Source of the DNA: Mumia quercus
GTDB lineage: Bacteria; Actinomycetota; Actinomycetes; Propionibacteriales; Nocardioidaceae
Length of the DNA stretch: 64,000 nt
Assembly (NCBI RefSeq): GCF_025506335.1
Contig: NZ_JANZYO010000002.1
Coordinates: forward strand, 172,221-236,220
Direction: 5' to 3'
Numbering within the stretch: position 1 is the stretch's first letter; each line of letters opens with the position of its first letter. Under the pieces are notes generated by a model, which was given only the letters and a program-made list of their open reading frames with translations, searched no databases and was not told the DNA's origin. The translations under genes and the position numbers were made by a program. Shown piece after piece: positions 8,921-17,631 of the stretch.

Positions 8921-8935
8921 TGGAACGGCGTTTCA
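8921..8935. promoter_or_regulatory. Imperfect palindrome, candidate IclR-type operator
   Basis: TGGAACGGCGTTTCA reads nearly the same on both strands and resembles the TGGAA-N5-TTCCA pattern of IclR-family operators. A related site (11 of 15 bases identical) sits at 9021-9035. Both lie between divergent CoA-lyase and CoA-transferase genes. The IclR-family gene at 14087-14896 is the obvious candidate regulator (inference). Confidence 0.5.
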
Positions 8936-9020
8936 CGGCACGCTAGCCCGCCACTCGGCGCGCCGTCAACGCAGAGATCACCAATGCGTTGACCACGACA
9001 GCGCCCGACACCTACGATTC

Positions 9021-9035
9021 CGGAATGGTGTTTCG
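9021..9035. promoter_or_regulatory. Second copy of the IclR-type operator candidate
   Basis: CGGAATGGTGTTTCG, sharing GGAA-N-GG-N-GTTTC with the site 100 bp upstream. It lies just before the CaiB start candidates at 9040 and 9082, as a repressor site overlapping the promoter would. Confidence 0.45.
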
Positions 9036-9081
9036 CACAATGGAACGTGACCAGTCCGACCTCCGCCCCGACCCCGCAGCG

Positions 9082-10275
9082 ATGCCTGACGGGCCCCTCA
9101 CGGGCGTGCGCGTGATCGACGCCTCGACGATCCTCGCCGGACCTCTCTGCTGCCAGATCCTCGGCGACTTCGGCGCGGAGGTGGTCAAGATCGAGCACCC
9201 CGTCGCCGGTGACAGCATGCGCGGCCACGGGGAGAGCAAGGACGGCGTGCCGCTGTGGTGGAAGGAGATCTCCCGCAACAAGCGCACGCTCGGGCTCAGC
9301 CTCTCCGCTCCCGAAGGCGCGGCCGTCTTCGAGCGCCTCGTCGCCACCGCCGACGTCGTCGTGGAGAACTTCCGTCCCGGCACGCTCGAGCGGTGGGGCC
9401 TCTCCCCCGAGCGCCTGCACGAGATCAACCCCGGCCTCGTCCTCGTCCGCATCACCGGCTTCGGCCAGCAGGGCCCGTACGCCGCGCGGGCCGGGTTCGG
9501 CACCCTCGCCGAGGCGATGAGCGGGTTCGCCCACCTCACCGGGCAGCCGGACGGCCCCCCGACCCTGCCCGCCTTCGGGCTCGCGGACTCGATCTGCGGC
9601 ATCGCCGCCTCCTCCGCGGTCGCGATGGCGCTGCTCGCCCGTGAGCGCGACGGCCGTGGCCAGGTCATCGACATGAGCCTGCTCGAGCCGATCATGACCG
9701 CGGTCGGCCCTGGACCCACCGTCTTCCAGCAGCTGGGCAAGGTCGGCACCCGCAACGGCAACCGCTCGCACAACAACGCGCCTCGCAACACCTACCGGAC
9801 GAAGGACGACCACTGGGTCGCCATCTCCACGAGCGCCCAGGCGATCGCCGAGCGCGTCATGCAGCTCGTCGGGCACCCCGAGGTGATCGACGAACCGTGG
9901 TTCGCCGCGGGCCACAGCCGCGCGCGCCACGCCGACCTGCTGGACGGGTACGTCGGCGACTGGATCGGCGCGCGCACGCGCGACGAGGTCGTCGCGGCCT
10001 TCACCGACGCCGGCGCGGCGGTCGCTCCCGTCTACACGGCTCGGGACCTCGCCGAGGACCCGCACGTCCGCGAGACCCAGATGCTCGTGGAGGTCGACGA
10101 CGACGACCTCGGGCCGGTGCTCCAGCACAACGTGATGTGGCGGATGTCCGAGACGCCGGGTCGCATCCGGTTCACCGGACGCGACCGAGGTGCCGACACC
10201 GACGCCCTCCTCGCCGAGCTCGGGCTCGAGCCGGACCTGATCGACGACCTTCGTACCCGCTCCGTCGTCTGCTGA
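9082..10275 (+). CDS. CaiB/BaiF CoA-transferase (second copy)
   Basis: Family III CoA-transferase, 397 residues from the ATG at 9082. LTGVRVIDASTILAGPLCCQ and LGDFGAEVVKIEHP give the CoA-binding N-domain, RNKRTLGLSLSAPEG follows, and the catalytic Asp (LADSICG) comes at residue 169 with this start. ATGs at 9025 and 9040 and a TTG at 8989 are in frame, but the first two lie in or next to the palindromic site and none has a good ribosome site, so the start is uncertain. Likely activates a dicarboxylic acid for the divergent CitE-like lyase. Confidence 0.88.
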   Translation: MPDGPLTGVRVIDASTILAGPLCCQILGDFGAEVVKIEHPVAGDSMRGHGESKDGVPLWWKEISRNKRTLGLSLSAPEGAAVFERLVATADVVVENFRPGTLERWGLSPERLHEINPGLVLVRITGFGQQGPYAARAGFGTLAEAMSGFAHLTGQPDGPPTLPAFGLADSICGIAASSAVAMALLARERDGRGQVIDMSLLEPIMTAVGPGPTVFQQLGKVGTRNGNRSHNNAPRNTYRTKDDHWVAISTSAQAIAERVMQLVGHPEVIDEPWFAAGHSRARHADLLDGYVGDWIGARTRDEVVAAFTDAGAAVAPVYTARDLAEDPHVRETQMLVEVDDDDLGPVLQHNVMWRMSETPGRIRFTGRDRGADTDALLAELGLEPDLIDDLRTRSVVC

Positions 10276-10300
10276 CGTGGCCGAACCGAAAGAAGAACCG

Positions 10301-11143
10301 ATGACCACGCTCTCGACAGCTCCCACCGCCGCCCTCCTCGACGCCGTGCGCGCCGGGGTCCGCGTCGTCGACCTCGGTCGGATGCTCACGGTCGGCATGC
10401 CGCAGTCGCCCAACCACCCGGCGTACTGGCACGCCCTCCCCCGTCGTCACGGCGACATGGTCCGTACTGACGGGGGCTCGGCGGCCAACGACATGATCTC
10501 GATGGGCACCCACGTCGGCACGCACATCGACGCGCTCGCGCACGTCTCCCAGGACGGCAAGCTGTACGGCGACCTGGACGTGGCCGACGCGCTCGCCGGC
10601 GGGCGGTACGTGGAGCTCGGCGCCCACACGATCGAGCCGATGGTCCGCCGCGGCGTCCTGCTGGACGTGCCCGCCGCGCTCGGCACCGGCCGCCTCGACC
10701 CGGGCTACGAGATCACCGTCGCCGACCTCGAGCGCACGGTCGAGCAGCAGGGCACCGCGATCGAGCGCGGTGACGTCGCCCTGGTCCGCAGCGGCTGGGG
10801 CCAGCACTTCGACGCCGGCGACAAGACGGCCTTCGTCGGGCACGACTCCGGCGTCCCGGGAGTCGGGGCGGCGGGTGCGCAGTGGCTCGTCGACCAGGGT
10901 GTCCACGCCGTCGGCGCCGACACGATCGCCTTCGAGTGCCTGCCCCCGGGTTCGGGCCACGCGACGCTGCCCGCGCACCGCGTCCTGCTCGTCGAGAACG
11001 GCGTCTACATCGTCGAGACGATGGACCTCGAGGCGCTCGCCGCCGACCGCCTCCACGAGTTCGTGTTCGTGCTCTCGCCCCTGGCGTTCTACGGCGCGAC
11101 CGGCTCCCCCGTGCGTCCGCTGGCGGTGGTCGCCGGTGAATGA
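10301..11143 (+). CDS. Cyclase/kynurenine-formamidase-like metal hydrolase
   Basis: 280 residues. The metal site of the cyclase family is visible as GTHVGTHIDALAHV (H-x-G-T-H-x-D). SGWGQHFDAG and GVHAVGADTIAFECLP are further family segments. Members open amide or lactone rings or hydrolyse formamides, for example kynurenine formamidase. I chose the ATG at 10301 (AGAAG 6 nt upstream) over a GTG at 10277. It sits between CoA-transferase and PrpD genes and could hydrolyse a cyclic amide or lactone intermediate. Confidence 0.82.
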   Translation: MTTLSTAPTAALLDAVRAGVRVVDLGRMLTVGMPQSPNHPAYWHALPRRHGDMVRTDGGSAANDMISMGTHVGTHIDALAHVSQDGKLYGDLDVADALAGGRYVELGAHTIEPMVRRGVLLDVPAALGTGRLDPGYEITVADLERTVEQQGTAIERGDVALVRSGWGQHFDAGDKTAFVGHDSGVPGVGAAGAQWLVDQGVHAVGADTIAFECLPPGSGHATLPAHRVLLVENGVYIVETMDLEALAADRLHEFVFVLSPLAFYGATGSPVRPLAVVAGE

Positions 11144-12581
11144 GACGACCCTCGGCGCGCAGCTCGCGTCCTTCGCGGCCGACGCCGCCCGAGACGGCGT
11201 GCCCGACGACGTCGCGGCCAGCACCCGCCAGCGCGTGCTCGACGTGCTGGGCCTCTGCGTCGCCGCGCACCGCCTCGACACGAGCGCGGCGATCGTCGGT
11301 CACGTCCTCGACCAGGGCGGGCACCCGCAGGCGACCATCGTCGGTGTACCCGATCGGGTGACGGCGGCGCAGGCGGCACTGGCCAACGGCGTGCTCGCCC
11401 ACTCCCTCGACTACGACGACACGCACCTCCCGTCGGTGCTGCACCCGAGCGCGAGCGTCGTCCCGGCAGCGTTGGCCGCCGCCGAGCACGCCGGCGCGGA
11501 CGGCGCGCTGACCGTGCGGGCGATCGCGGTCGGGCTCGAGGTCGCGGTCCGTCTCGGCATGGCCGGGTACGACCAGGAGCTCGGCAACTCGGTCTTCTTC
11601 GAGCACGGGCAGCACGCGACCTCGATCACAGGGGCGATGGGCAGCGCCGTGGCCGCGTCGCTCCTCTACGGCGCCGACGAGCGCGGTGTGCTCGACGCGC
11701 TCGGCCTCACCGCGTCGATGGCGTCGGGCATCATCGAGGCCAACCGCACGGGCGGCACGGTCAAGCGCCTCCACTGCGGCCTCGCCGCGCAGGCGGGCGT
11801 GACCGCCGCCCAGCTCGTACGCCGCGGGTTCACCGGGCCGCCCACCGTGCTGGAGGGCAGGTTCGGGTTCTTCGAGGCGTGGCTCCACGGGCGCTTCTTC
11901 CCCGAGGCGGTCACCGAGGGCCTCGGCAAGACCTGGGCGGTCCCGGACATCTTCTTCAAGCCCTACCCGGCCAACCACTTCACGCACACCTCCGTCGACG
12001 CCGGGCTCGCGCTGCGGGCGCGCGGCGTGCGGCCGGAGGACGTCGAGTCGATCACCATCGGCGCCCCGACCGCGGTGATCCGGACCATCGGTGCCCCGCT
12101 GGAGACCAAGCGGGCTCCCGAGACCGGCTACCAGGCCCAGTTCAGCGGGCCGTACGCCGTCGTCGCCGGACTGCTCGGCGGAGGCGGCCTCGGGACGAGC
12201 CTCGACGACTACACCGACGCGCTCGCCCAAGACCCGGTCCGGCGTGCCCTGATGGCCAAGGTCGACGTCGTCCCCGACGCCCGCTGCGACGCCGTCTACC
12301 CGCACCAGTTCCCCGCGGTCGTCACCCTGCGGACGACCACGGGCGAGGTCCTCGTCGAGGAGGTCCTCACCAACCGTGGCGGACCGCAGCGACCGCTGAG
12401 CGACGACGAGCTCGCGAGGAAGTTCCGCGACAACGTCGCCGGCCGGGTCAGCGACGCCGACGCCGACACCGTACGCCGCGAGGTGGAGTCGCTCGAGACG
12501 CGCCCGCGCGTCGACGACCTGCTCCGCCCGCTCACCACCCTGTCCACCCCCACCCCCACCACCGAGGAGGAGTCCGCATGA
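11136..12581 (+). CDS. MmgE/PrpD family protein (second copy)
   Basis: 481 residues from a GTG that overlaps the cyclase stop by 8 bp. DVLGLCVAAHRL, ALANGVLAHSLDYDDTHLPS, SMASGIIEANRTGG and FKPYPANHFTH are family signatures. Relationship to the copy at 1697-3097 is clear in the ANG-H-LD(F/Y)DDTH motif but the two differ widely, so they probably act on different substrates or steps. Downstream gene overlaps by 4 bp. Confidence 0.88.
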   Translation: MNETTLGAQLASFAADAARDGVPDDVAASTRQRVLDVLGLCVAAHRLDTSAAIVGHVLDQGGHPQATIVGVPDRVTAAQAALANGVLAHSLDYDDTHLPSVLHPSASVVPAALAAAEHAGADGALTVRAIAVGLEVAVRLGMAGYDQELGNSVFFEHGQHATSITGAMGSAVAASLLYGADERGVLDALGLTASMASGIIEANRTGGTVKRLHCGLAAQAGVTAAQLVRRGFTGPPTVLEGRFGFFEAWLHGRFFPEAVTEGLGKTWAVPDIFFKPYPANHFTHTSVDAGLALRARGVRPEDVESITIGAPTAVIRTIGAPLETKRAPETGYQAQFSGPYAVVAGLLGGGGLGTSLDDYTDALAQDPVRRALMAKVDVVPDARCDAVYPHQFPAVVTLRTTTGEVLVEEVLTNRGGPQRPLSDDELARKFRDNVAGRVSDADADTVRREVESLETRPRVDDLLRPLTTLSTPTPTTEEESA

Positions 12582-14044
12582 GCGACCTCGACCTGATCAT
12601 CAAGAACGCCGACGTCGTCGTCGCCGGCTCGGACCTGCCGCAGCAGGTCGACATCGGGATCAAGGACGGCCGGATCGCCGTCCTCGCCCCCGACCTCCCG
12701 GTCGAGCCCGGCGTGGATCTCGTCGACGCCACCGGCAAGACGGTCTTCCCCGGCGTCGTCGACGCGCACCAGCACTGGGGCATCTACAACCCGCTGTCGG
12801 TCGACGCCGCCAGCGAGAGCCGCGCCTGCGCGCAGGGCGGCGTCACCACGGCGCTCAACTACATGCGGACCGGGCAGTACTACCTCAACCGCGGCGGCGC
12901 GTACGCGGACTTCTTCCCCGAGGTGCTGGCCCAGACCGAGAACCAGTCCGTCGTGGACTACGCCTTCCACCTCGCCCCGATGTCGCGTGGCCACATCGAC
13001 GAGATCCCGGCGCTGGTCAAGGAGCACGGTGTCACCTCGTTCAAGATCTTCATGTTCTACGGCAGCCACGGGCTGCACGGCCGCTCGGACGACCAGCGCG
13101 CGTTCCTCATGACGCCGGAGGGCGAGCGCTACGACTACGCGCACTTCGAGTTCGTCATGCGGGGGGTCCAGGCGGCTCGTGAGCAGCACCCCGAGATCGC
13201 CGACCAGATCTCGCTCTCGCTGCACTGCGAGACCGCCGAGATCATGAGCGCCTACACCAAGCTCGTCGAGGAGGACGGCTCGCTCACCGGTCTGCCCGCC
13301 TACAGCGCGTCCCGCCCGCCGCACTCCGAGGGCCTGGCGGTCACCATCGCCTCGTACCTCGCGCACGAGACCGGTCTCCCGACGATCAACCTGCTCCACC
13401 TGACCTCGCGCAAGGCGGTCGACGCGTCGCTGCGGATGGCCGAGGCGTTCCCGCACGTCGACTTCCGGCGCGAGGTCACGGTCGGCCACCTGCTGGCCGA
13501 CTGCGACACCGCCCACGGCGTCGGCGGCAAGGTCAACCCGCCGCTGCGGCCCCGCGAGGACGTCGAGGCCCTGTGGCAACACGTCCTCGACGGCACCGTC
13601 GACTGGGTCGTGAGCGACCACGCCTGCTGCCGCGACGAGCAGAAGTTCGGCGCCGACCGCGACGACGTGTTCCTCGCGAAGTCCGGCTTCGGAGGGGCGG
13701 AGTACCTCCTCGCGGGCATGATCAGCGAGGGCCGCAAGCGAGGCCTCGCGCTCGCCCGGATCGCCGAGCTCACTGCGACGAACCCGGCGCAGCGCTACGG
13801 CCTGGGTGCGACAAAGGGCGCGATCGAGGTCGGCAAGGACGCGGACCTCGCGGTCGTCGACATGGACGCGACGTGGACCGTGCGCGCGGAGGACTCGGAG
13901 TCCTCGCAGGAGTACACGCCTTTCGAGGGCGCCGAGCTGACCGCCAAGGTCACCGACACCTTCGTCCGGGGACGTCAGGTGATGACCGACGGCGTGGTCA
14001 CCGCGACGGGCGGCGGCCGCTACCTCGCGCGGCCGACGGCCTGA
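12578..14044 (+). CDS. Dihydropyrimidinase/hydantoinase-like cyclic amidohydrolase (imidase candidate)
   Basis: 488 residues of the metal-dependent amidohydrolase superfamily. Visible are the HxH metal motif (VVDAHQHWG), the lysine expected to be carboxylated (SFKIFMFYGS), later metal histidines (SLHCET, NLLHLTS) and the final aspartate (VSDHACC). Enzymes of this clade open hydantoins, dihydropyrimidines and cyclic imides; mammalian imidase is dihydropyrimidinase. The usual DPHVH is replaced by DAHQH, which sets it apart from typical hydantoinases. Substrate unknown; a maleimide or succinimide would fit the neighbouring amidase and maleate-isomerase-like genes (inference). Confidence 0.85.
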   Translation: MSDLDLIIKNADVVVAGSDLPQQVDIGIKDGRIAVLAPDLPVEPGVDLVDATGKTVFPGVVDAHQHWGIYNPLSVDAASESRACAQGGVTTALNYMRTGQYYLNRGGAYADFFPEVLAQTENQSVVDYAFHLAPMSRGHIDEIPALVKEHGVTSFKIFMFYGSHGLHGRSDDQRAFLMTPEGERYDYAHFEFVMRGVQAAREQHPEIADQISLSLHCETAEIMSAYTKLVEEDGSLTGLPAYSASRPPHSEGLAVTIASYLAHETGLPTINLLHLTSRKAVDASLRMAEAFPHVDFRREVTVGHLLADCDTAHGVGGKVNPPLRPREDVEALWQHVLDGTVDWVVSDHACCRDEQKFGADRDDVFLAKSGFGGAEYLLAGMISEGRKRGLALARIAELTATNPAQRYGLGATKGAIEVGKDADLAVVDMDATWTVRAEDSESSQEYTPFEGAELTAKVTDTFVRGRQVMTDGVVTATGGGRYLARPTA

Positions 14045-14086
14045 CGGGCTCCGACCGTGGCCGCCGACTGCCCTGACGGACCTGCG

Positions 14087-14896
14087 TCAGCCGTCCCAGC
14101 CGAACCGACGCGACAGGGTCGCCGTCGTGTCGAGCAGGGCGTCACGGCAGTCGTCGGCCGCGCGGGCGAACCGCTCCGCGGGCCCGCAGACGCTCACGAC
14201 CGCCACGGGCACGCCGTCGTGCCCGAGCACGGGGGCGGCGACCGAGGCGGCACCGTCCATCCGCTCGCCGTACGAGCGCGCCCAGCCCTGGGAGCGGACG
14301 GTGGCGAGGTCCTCGCGCAGGGTCGCGACGTCGACGACCGTGTGCGGCGTCAGCGCGTCCAGACTGCCTCCATCGAGGTAGGCGTTCACGTCGTCCTCGG
14401 GGAGGAACGCGAGAAAGGCCCGCGAGGACGCTCCGGCGTGCAGCGGGTACGGCTCACCGAGGGTGACGGCCATGATGACCTCCCGGTCGGGCGTCACCTG
14501 GTCGACGTAGATGCGGCTGCGCTCGCCCAGCCGGATCGAGAGCGTCGCCGTCTCGTCCGTACGCGCCGAGAGCTCCTCGAGGTACGGCCGGGCCGCGCCA
14601 CGGACGTCGATCCGGTCGAGGTAGGTCAGCCCGAGGCGCATCGAGGCAACACCCAGCGAGTAGCGCCGGGTGCGTTCGTCGAGAGCGACGAGGTCGCGGC
14701 TGCGCAGCGAGGCCAGCACGCGGTGCACCGCCGCCTTGGAGAGCCCAAGGGCGTCGGCGATCTCGGTCACGCCGAGATCGGGTCCCGGGGTCTCGGTGAA
14801 CAGCAGGAGCACGTCGGCGGCCCGCTCGACGGTGGCGATGGTGGCGCTGCCGCCGTCGGCGGACTCGTGCGCCGCCGTTCTGGTCCTCGGGGACAC
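14087..14896 (-). CDS. IclR-family transcriptional regulator
   Basis: 269 residues. N-terminal winged helix (ATVERAADVLLLFTETPGPD, then IADALGLSKAAVHRVLASL) and a C-terminal effector-binding domain (GASSRAFLAFLPEDD, RMDGAASVAAPVLGHDG). GTG start with GAGGAG 8 nt upstream. It is transcribed divergently from the acyl-CoA ligase and convergently with the amidohydrolase. Likely controls the 8-16.6 kb genes. The 13-bp palindrome in its own promoter region is a probable target. Confidence 0.9.
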   Translation of the reverse strand: MSPRTRTAAHESADGGSATIATVERAADVLLLFTETPGPDLGVTEIADALGLSKAAVHRVLASLRSRDLVALDERTRRYSLGVASMRLGLTYLDRIDVRGAARPYLEELSARTDETATLSIRLGERSRIYVDQVTPDREVIMAVTLGEPYPLHAGASSRAFLAFLPEDDVNAYLDGGSLDALTPHTVVDVATLREDLATVRSQGWARSYGERMDGAASVAAPVLGHDGVPVAVVSVCGPAERFARAADDCRDALLDTTATLSRRFGWDG

Positions 14897-14943
14897 GGAT
14901 TCTCCTCTACGTCAACGACTCGTCCGGCGCGCGCGGCACCGGC

Positions 14944-14956
14944 GAGAACCGTTCTC
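14944..14956. promoter_or_regulatory. Perfect 13-bp palindrome in a divergent promoter region
   Basis: GAGAAC-C-GTTCTC lies midway in the 149-bp gap between the IclR gene and the ligase gene. It shares GAAC/GTTC half-sites with the sites near 8.9-9.0 kb, though with a shorter spacer. A natural site for autoregulation. The rest of this gap shows only the two ribosome sites. Confidence 0.55.
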
Positions 14957-15045
14957 TCACGAAGCCGGGTGGAGAGCAACATCCGCCGCGCCGCCACCTT
15001 CCAACCCCGCCCTACGAGTCCATTGTCTCGAACAAGGAGACCGAC

Positions 15046-16593
15046 ATGACCCTTACTGCCGTCGGAGCCCCGCTGAACATCGCCAACGGCGTGCGGGAGT
15101 TCGCTCGCGCCACCCCCGCCGCGACCGCCGTCATCGACGGCGAGCGGTCGCTGACGTACGCCGACCTGGCGGGCCGCGCGGCCCGCTGGGCCAACGCGCT
15201 GATCGCGCTCGACCTCCCCGACGGCGCCCACGTCGCGGTGTGCGTCGGCAACCGGCTCGAGCACCTCGAGATCGCCTGCGGGACCGCGATGGCCGCCATG
15301 ACGATGGTCCCGGTGAACCCGCGCTACACGCCGGTCGAGGCGTCGTACGTGATCGAGCACTCAGGTGCCCGGGCCGTCGTCGCCGATGCCGCCCTGCTCG
15401 ACGTCGTCGGACCGGCGGCCGCCGAGCACGGTCTGCCGGTCGTCGCGATCGACCTCGACACCGCCGACCAGGACGACCGTGTGCGGGACTACGACACGCT
15501 GATCGGCGCCGCGTCGGACGTCGACCCGCAGCGGCAGGTCGACGAGAGCGACCCCTTCTGCATCGCCTACACGTCGGGGACGACCGGCCGCCCGAAGGGC
15601 GTGATGATCAGCCACCGGTCGCGGGCGCTGACGTTCTACCAGGCCGCGGCGGAGTGGGGCCTGGGCAACGGCCGGGTGTCGCTCGCGGTCGCGCCGCTCT
15701 ACCACGGGGCAGGGTTCGCGTTCGGGTACGCACCTGTCTTCACCGGCGGCACGGTCGTGATGCTGCGCGCGTGGTCCCCCACCACGATGCTCGAGCTCGC
15801 CTCCCGCCACGGCGTCCAGTCGGTCTTCCTCGTGCCCGCGCACGCGCAGATGCTGCGCGCGCTCGGTGAGGAGACGATCGCCTCGTACGACCTGTCGCGG
15901 CTGGACACGCTGTACTTCAACGCGGCCGCGCTGCCGTGGGAGCTCAAGCAGTGGGTCATGTCGACGTTCCCGGGCGTGGACGTGCACGAGCTGTACGGGT
16001 CGACGGAGAGCGGGATCATCACGAACCTGCGCCCCGTCGACGCCTCACGCAAGCCGGGCTCCGTCGGGCAGCCGTGGTACATGACCGAGATCCGGGTGCT
16101 CGACACCGAGGGCAACGAGGTCGGCAACGGCGGCACGGGCGAGCTCTACAGCCGCTCCCCGTACCTCATGCGCGGCTACTACAAGGACGATGCGGCGACC
16201 ACCGCCTGCACGACCGAGGACGGGTTCGTCACCTGCGGCGACCTCGTACGCCTCGACGACGAGGGCTACGTCCACATCGTCGGTCGGACGAAGGACATGA
16301 TCGTCTCGGGCGGGGTGAACATCTACCCGCGCGAGATCGAGGACGTCCTCGCGACGCACCCCGACGTCGTCGAGGCATGCGTGCTCGGAGCGCCGTCGGA
16401 GAAGTGGGGCGAGGAGGTCGTCGCCGTCGTCGTGCCGGCGGCCGGTGGCACCCTCGACGTCGCCGCGCTCGAGGAGCACTGCCGCGAATCCTTGGCGGGC
16501 TTCAAGATCCCGCGCCGCTGGTCGACGATCGACGCCCTCCCGCGCAACGCGGCGGGCAAGGTCGTCAAGCGGGACGTGCCGCTTCCCTCATGA
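15046..16593 (+). CDS. AMP-dependent acyl-CoA synthetase/ligase
   Basis: 515 residues, ATG with AAGGAG 7 nt upstream. The A3 motif is YTSGTTGRPKGVMISH, the A5 motif is ELYGSTESG, and the C-terminal catalytic lysine is in PRNAAGKVVKRDV. It activates a carboxylic acid to the acyl-adenylate and then the CoA thioester. The product could feed the acyl-CoA dehydrogenase, MaoC and thiolase-like enzymes of the first operon. Its 3' end overlaps the convergent esterase gene by 29 bp. Confidence 0.92.
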   Translation: MTLTAVGAPLNIANGVREFARATPAATAVIDGERSLTYADLAGRAARWANALIALDLPDGAHVAVCVGNRLEHLEIACGTAMAAMTMVPVNPRYTPVEASYVIEHSGARAVVADAALLDVVGPAAAEHGLPVVAIDLDTADQDDRVRDYDTLIGAASDVDPQRQVDESDPFCIAYTSGTTGRPKGVMISHRSRALTFYQAAAEWGLGNGRVSLAVAPLYHGAGFAFGYAPVFTGGTVVMLRAWSPTTMLELASRHGVQSVFLVPAHAQMLRALGEETIASYDLSRLDTLYFNAAALPWELKQWVMSTFPGVDVHELYGSTESGIITNLRPVDASRKPGSVGQPWYMTEIRVLDTEGNEVGNGGTGELYSRSPYLMRGYYKDDAATTACTTEDGFVTCGDLVRLDDEGYVHIVGRTKDMIVSGGVNIYPREIEDVLATHPDVVEACVLGAPSEKWGEEVVAVVVPAAGGTLDVAALEEHCRESLAGFKIPRRWSTIDALPRNAAGKVVKRDVPLPS

Positions 16594-17263
16594 GGAGGTC
16601 GGCCACGACGCCCGGCGCGGTCAGCGGGGCGTCGTGGCCGGCACCGATCACCTCGTACGCGACGCCGCGCGCGTCGAGACGCCCACGCGTGGTCTGGGAG
16701 GGATAGCCCTCCGGAGTCCCGTCGCAGAACACGTACGTCACCGGCACCCCGTGCTCGTCGGCGACCGTCAGAGGATCCAGGGAAGGCGCGACCGGGGTGG
16801 GTGTCAGGCGGTCGGCCAGCCATGCGGCGGTCGCGGCATCGAGGTCGCCCGCGGGCTGGGGTGCCCGTGGCGGCACCAGCGCGTCGCGGGGCGGGAGGGC
16901 AAAGCCGGGCGGCGCGGGCGTGAGGTCGACGGCCCGCTCGCCGGCGTCGGGGACCCCCGCGTCCAGGTAGACGACGCGGCGCAGCCGGTCAGGGAGGCGG
17001 TCGGCGACCGCCCGGACCACGACGCCGCCCTGGCTGTGGCCGACGAGCACGACGTCACGGAGGTCCTCCATCTCGACGAGGGCGACGAGCTCGGCGACCC
17101 AGTCGTCGAGACCCGAGACCTGCGCCGCCGCGGGGGCACGCTCCCCCGCCCCGGCGAGGCTCGGCGCGTAGACGTCGTGCCCGGCGGCCACCAGGTACGG
17201 GCGGACCCGCCGCCACGCCCAGCCGCCACGGAACGCCCCGTGGACGAGGAGGAAGGTGGTCAC
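16565..17263 (-). CDS. Alpha/beta-hydrolase, methylesterase (MES/EstC)-like
   Basis: 232 residues. TTFLLVHGAFRGGWAWRRV gives the oxyanion-hole strand and VLVGHSQGGVVV the nucleophile elbow. APSLAGAGER and a terminal EVIGAGHDAP with the catalytic His complete the picture. This N-terminus is the layout of the plant methylesterase/hydroxynitrile lyase-like group. In plants MES16 removes the methyl ester of chlorophyll catabolites, which is of note given the RCCR-like gene next door (inference only). GTG start overlapped with the upstream ABM stop. Confidence 0.8.
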   Translation of the reverse strand: MTTFLLVHGAFRGGWAWRRVRPYLVAAGHDVYAPSLAGAGERAPAAAQVSGLDDWVAELVALVEMEDLRDVVLVGHSQGGVVVRAVADRLPDRLRRVVYLDAGVPDAGERAVDLTPAPPGFALPPRDALVPPRAPQPAGDLDAATAAWLADRLTPTPVAPSLDPLTVADEHGVPVTYVFCDGTPEGYPSQTTRGRLDARGVAYEVIGAGHDAPLTAPGVVADLLMREAARPA

Positions 17264-17577
17264 CGGGGGTCCGGCTCGTCGAGCACGACCTCGAGGTACT
17301 CCCGCGGGTACGACTCGTACGGGCGGAGGTGCTCGTACATTGCCTCGGTGTGGGCGACGTATTCCGGGTGCTTGGTGCACTCCTCGTACGCCTCGACCGT
17401 GTCGAAGAACCGCAGGTGGGTGAAGTGGGTCGGGTCCTCCAGGCCCCGCACGAGCCGGCGCCCGCGAAAGCCTGGGTGGTCCTTGAAGAACCGGCCGAAC
17501 TCGCCCGAGAGGGCGATGTACGCCTGCGCGTGCTCCTCGCCGGGCTTGGTCCACGCCTGGCTGACGACGACGATCAT
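17260..17577 (-). CDS. ABM-fold (antibiotic biosynthesis monooxygenase-like) small protein
   Basis: 105 residues of the dimeric alpha+beta-barrel type: MIVVVSQAWTKPGEE as first strand, FKDHPGFRGRRLVRGLED, then FFDTVEAYEECTKHPEYVAH. Members oxidise quinols or polyketides without cofactor; IsdG/MhuD heme-degrading enzymes share the fold. The Asn and Trp known from IsdG are not seen here (Gln at residue 7, no Trp before the AHTE histidine), so IsdG-like activity is unsupported. Forms a two-gene operon with the esterase; divergent from the RCCR-like gene. Confidence 0.7.
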   Translation of the reverse strand: MIVVVSQAWTKPGEEHAQAYIALSGEFGRFFKDHPGFRGRRLVRGLEDPTHFTHLRFFDTVEAYEECTKHPEYVAHTEAMYEHLRPYESYPREYLEVVLDEPDPR

Positions 17578-17607
17578 GCGAGCTCTCCCAGGGGTATCGA
17601 CTCGTAG

Positions 17608-17621
17608 ATGATATATCATTA
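17608..17621. promoter_or_regulatory. AT-rich operator D in the ABM/RCCR-like divergent promoter
   Basis: Contains a perfect 12-bp palindrome, ATGATATATCAT (17608-17619). The core GATATATCATT is identical over 11 bases to the reverse strand of site F (30727-30737). A -10-like TATGCT (17620-17625) lies 6 nt before the ATG at 17632, so the RCCR-like gene is probably leaderless and the operator would cover its promoter. Confidence 0.6.
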
Positions 17622-17631
17622 TGCTTCGGCT

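Noticed and set aside
17260-17577. IsdG/MhuD-type heme-degrading monooxygenase
   Set aside because: Same fold class, but the Asn and Trp important in IsdG/MhuD are not present, so I kept the general ABM call.
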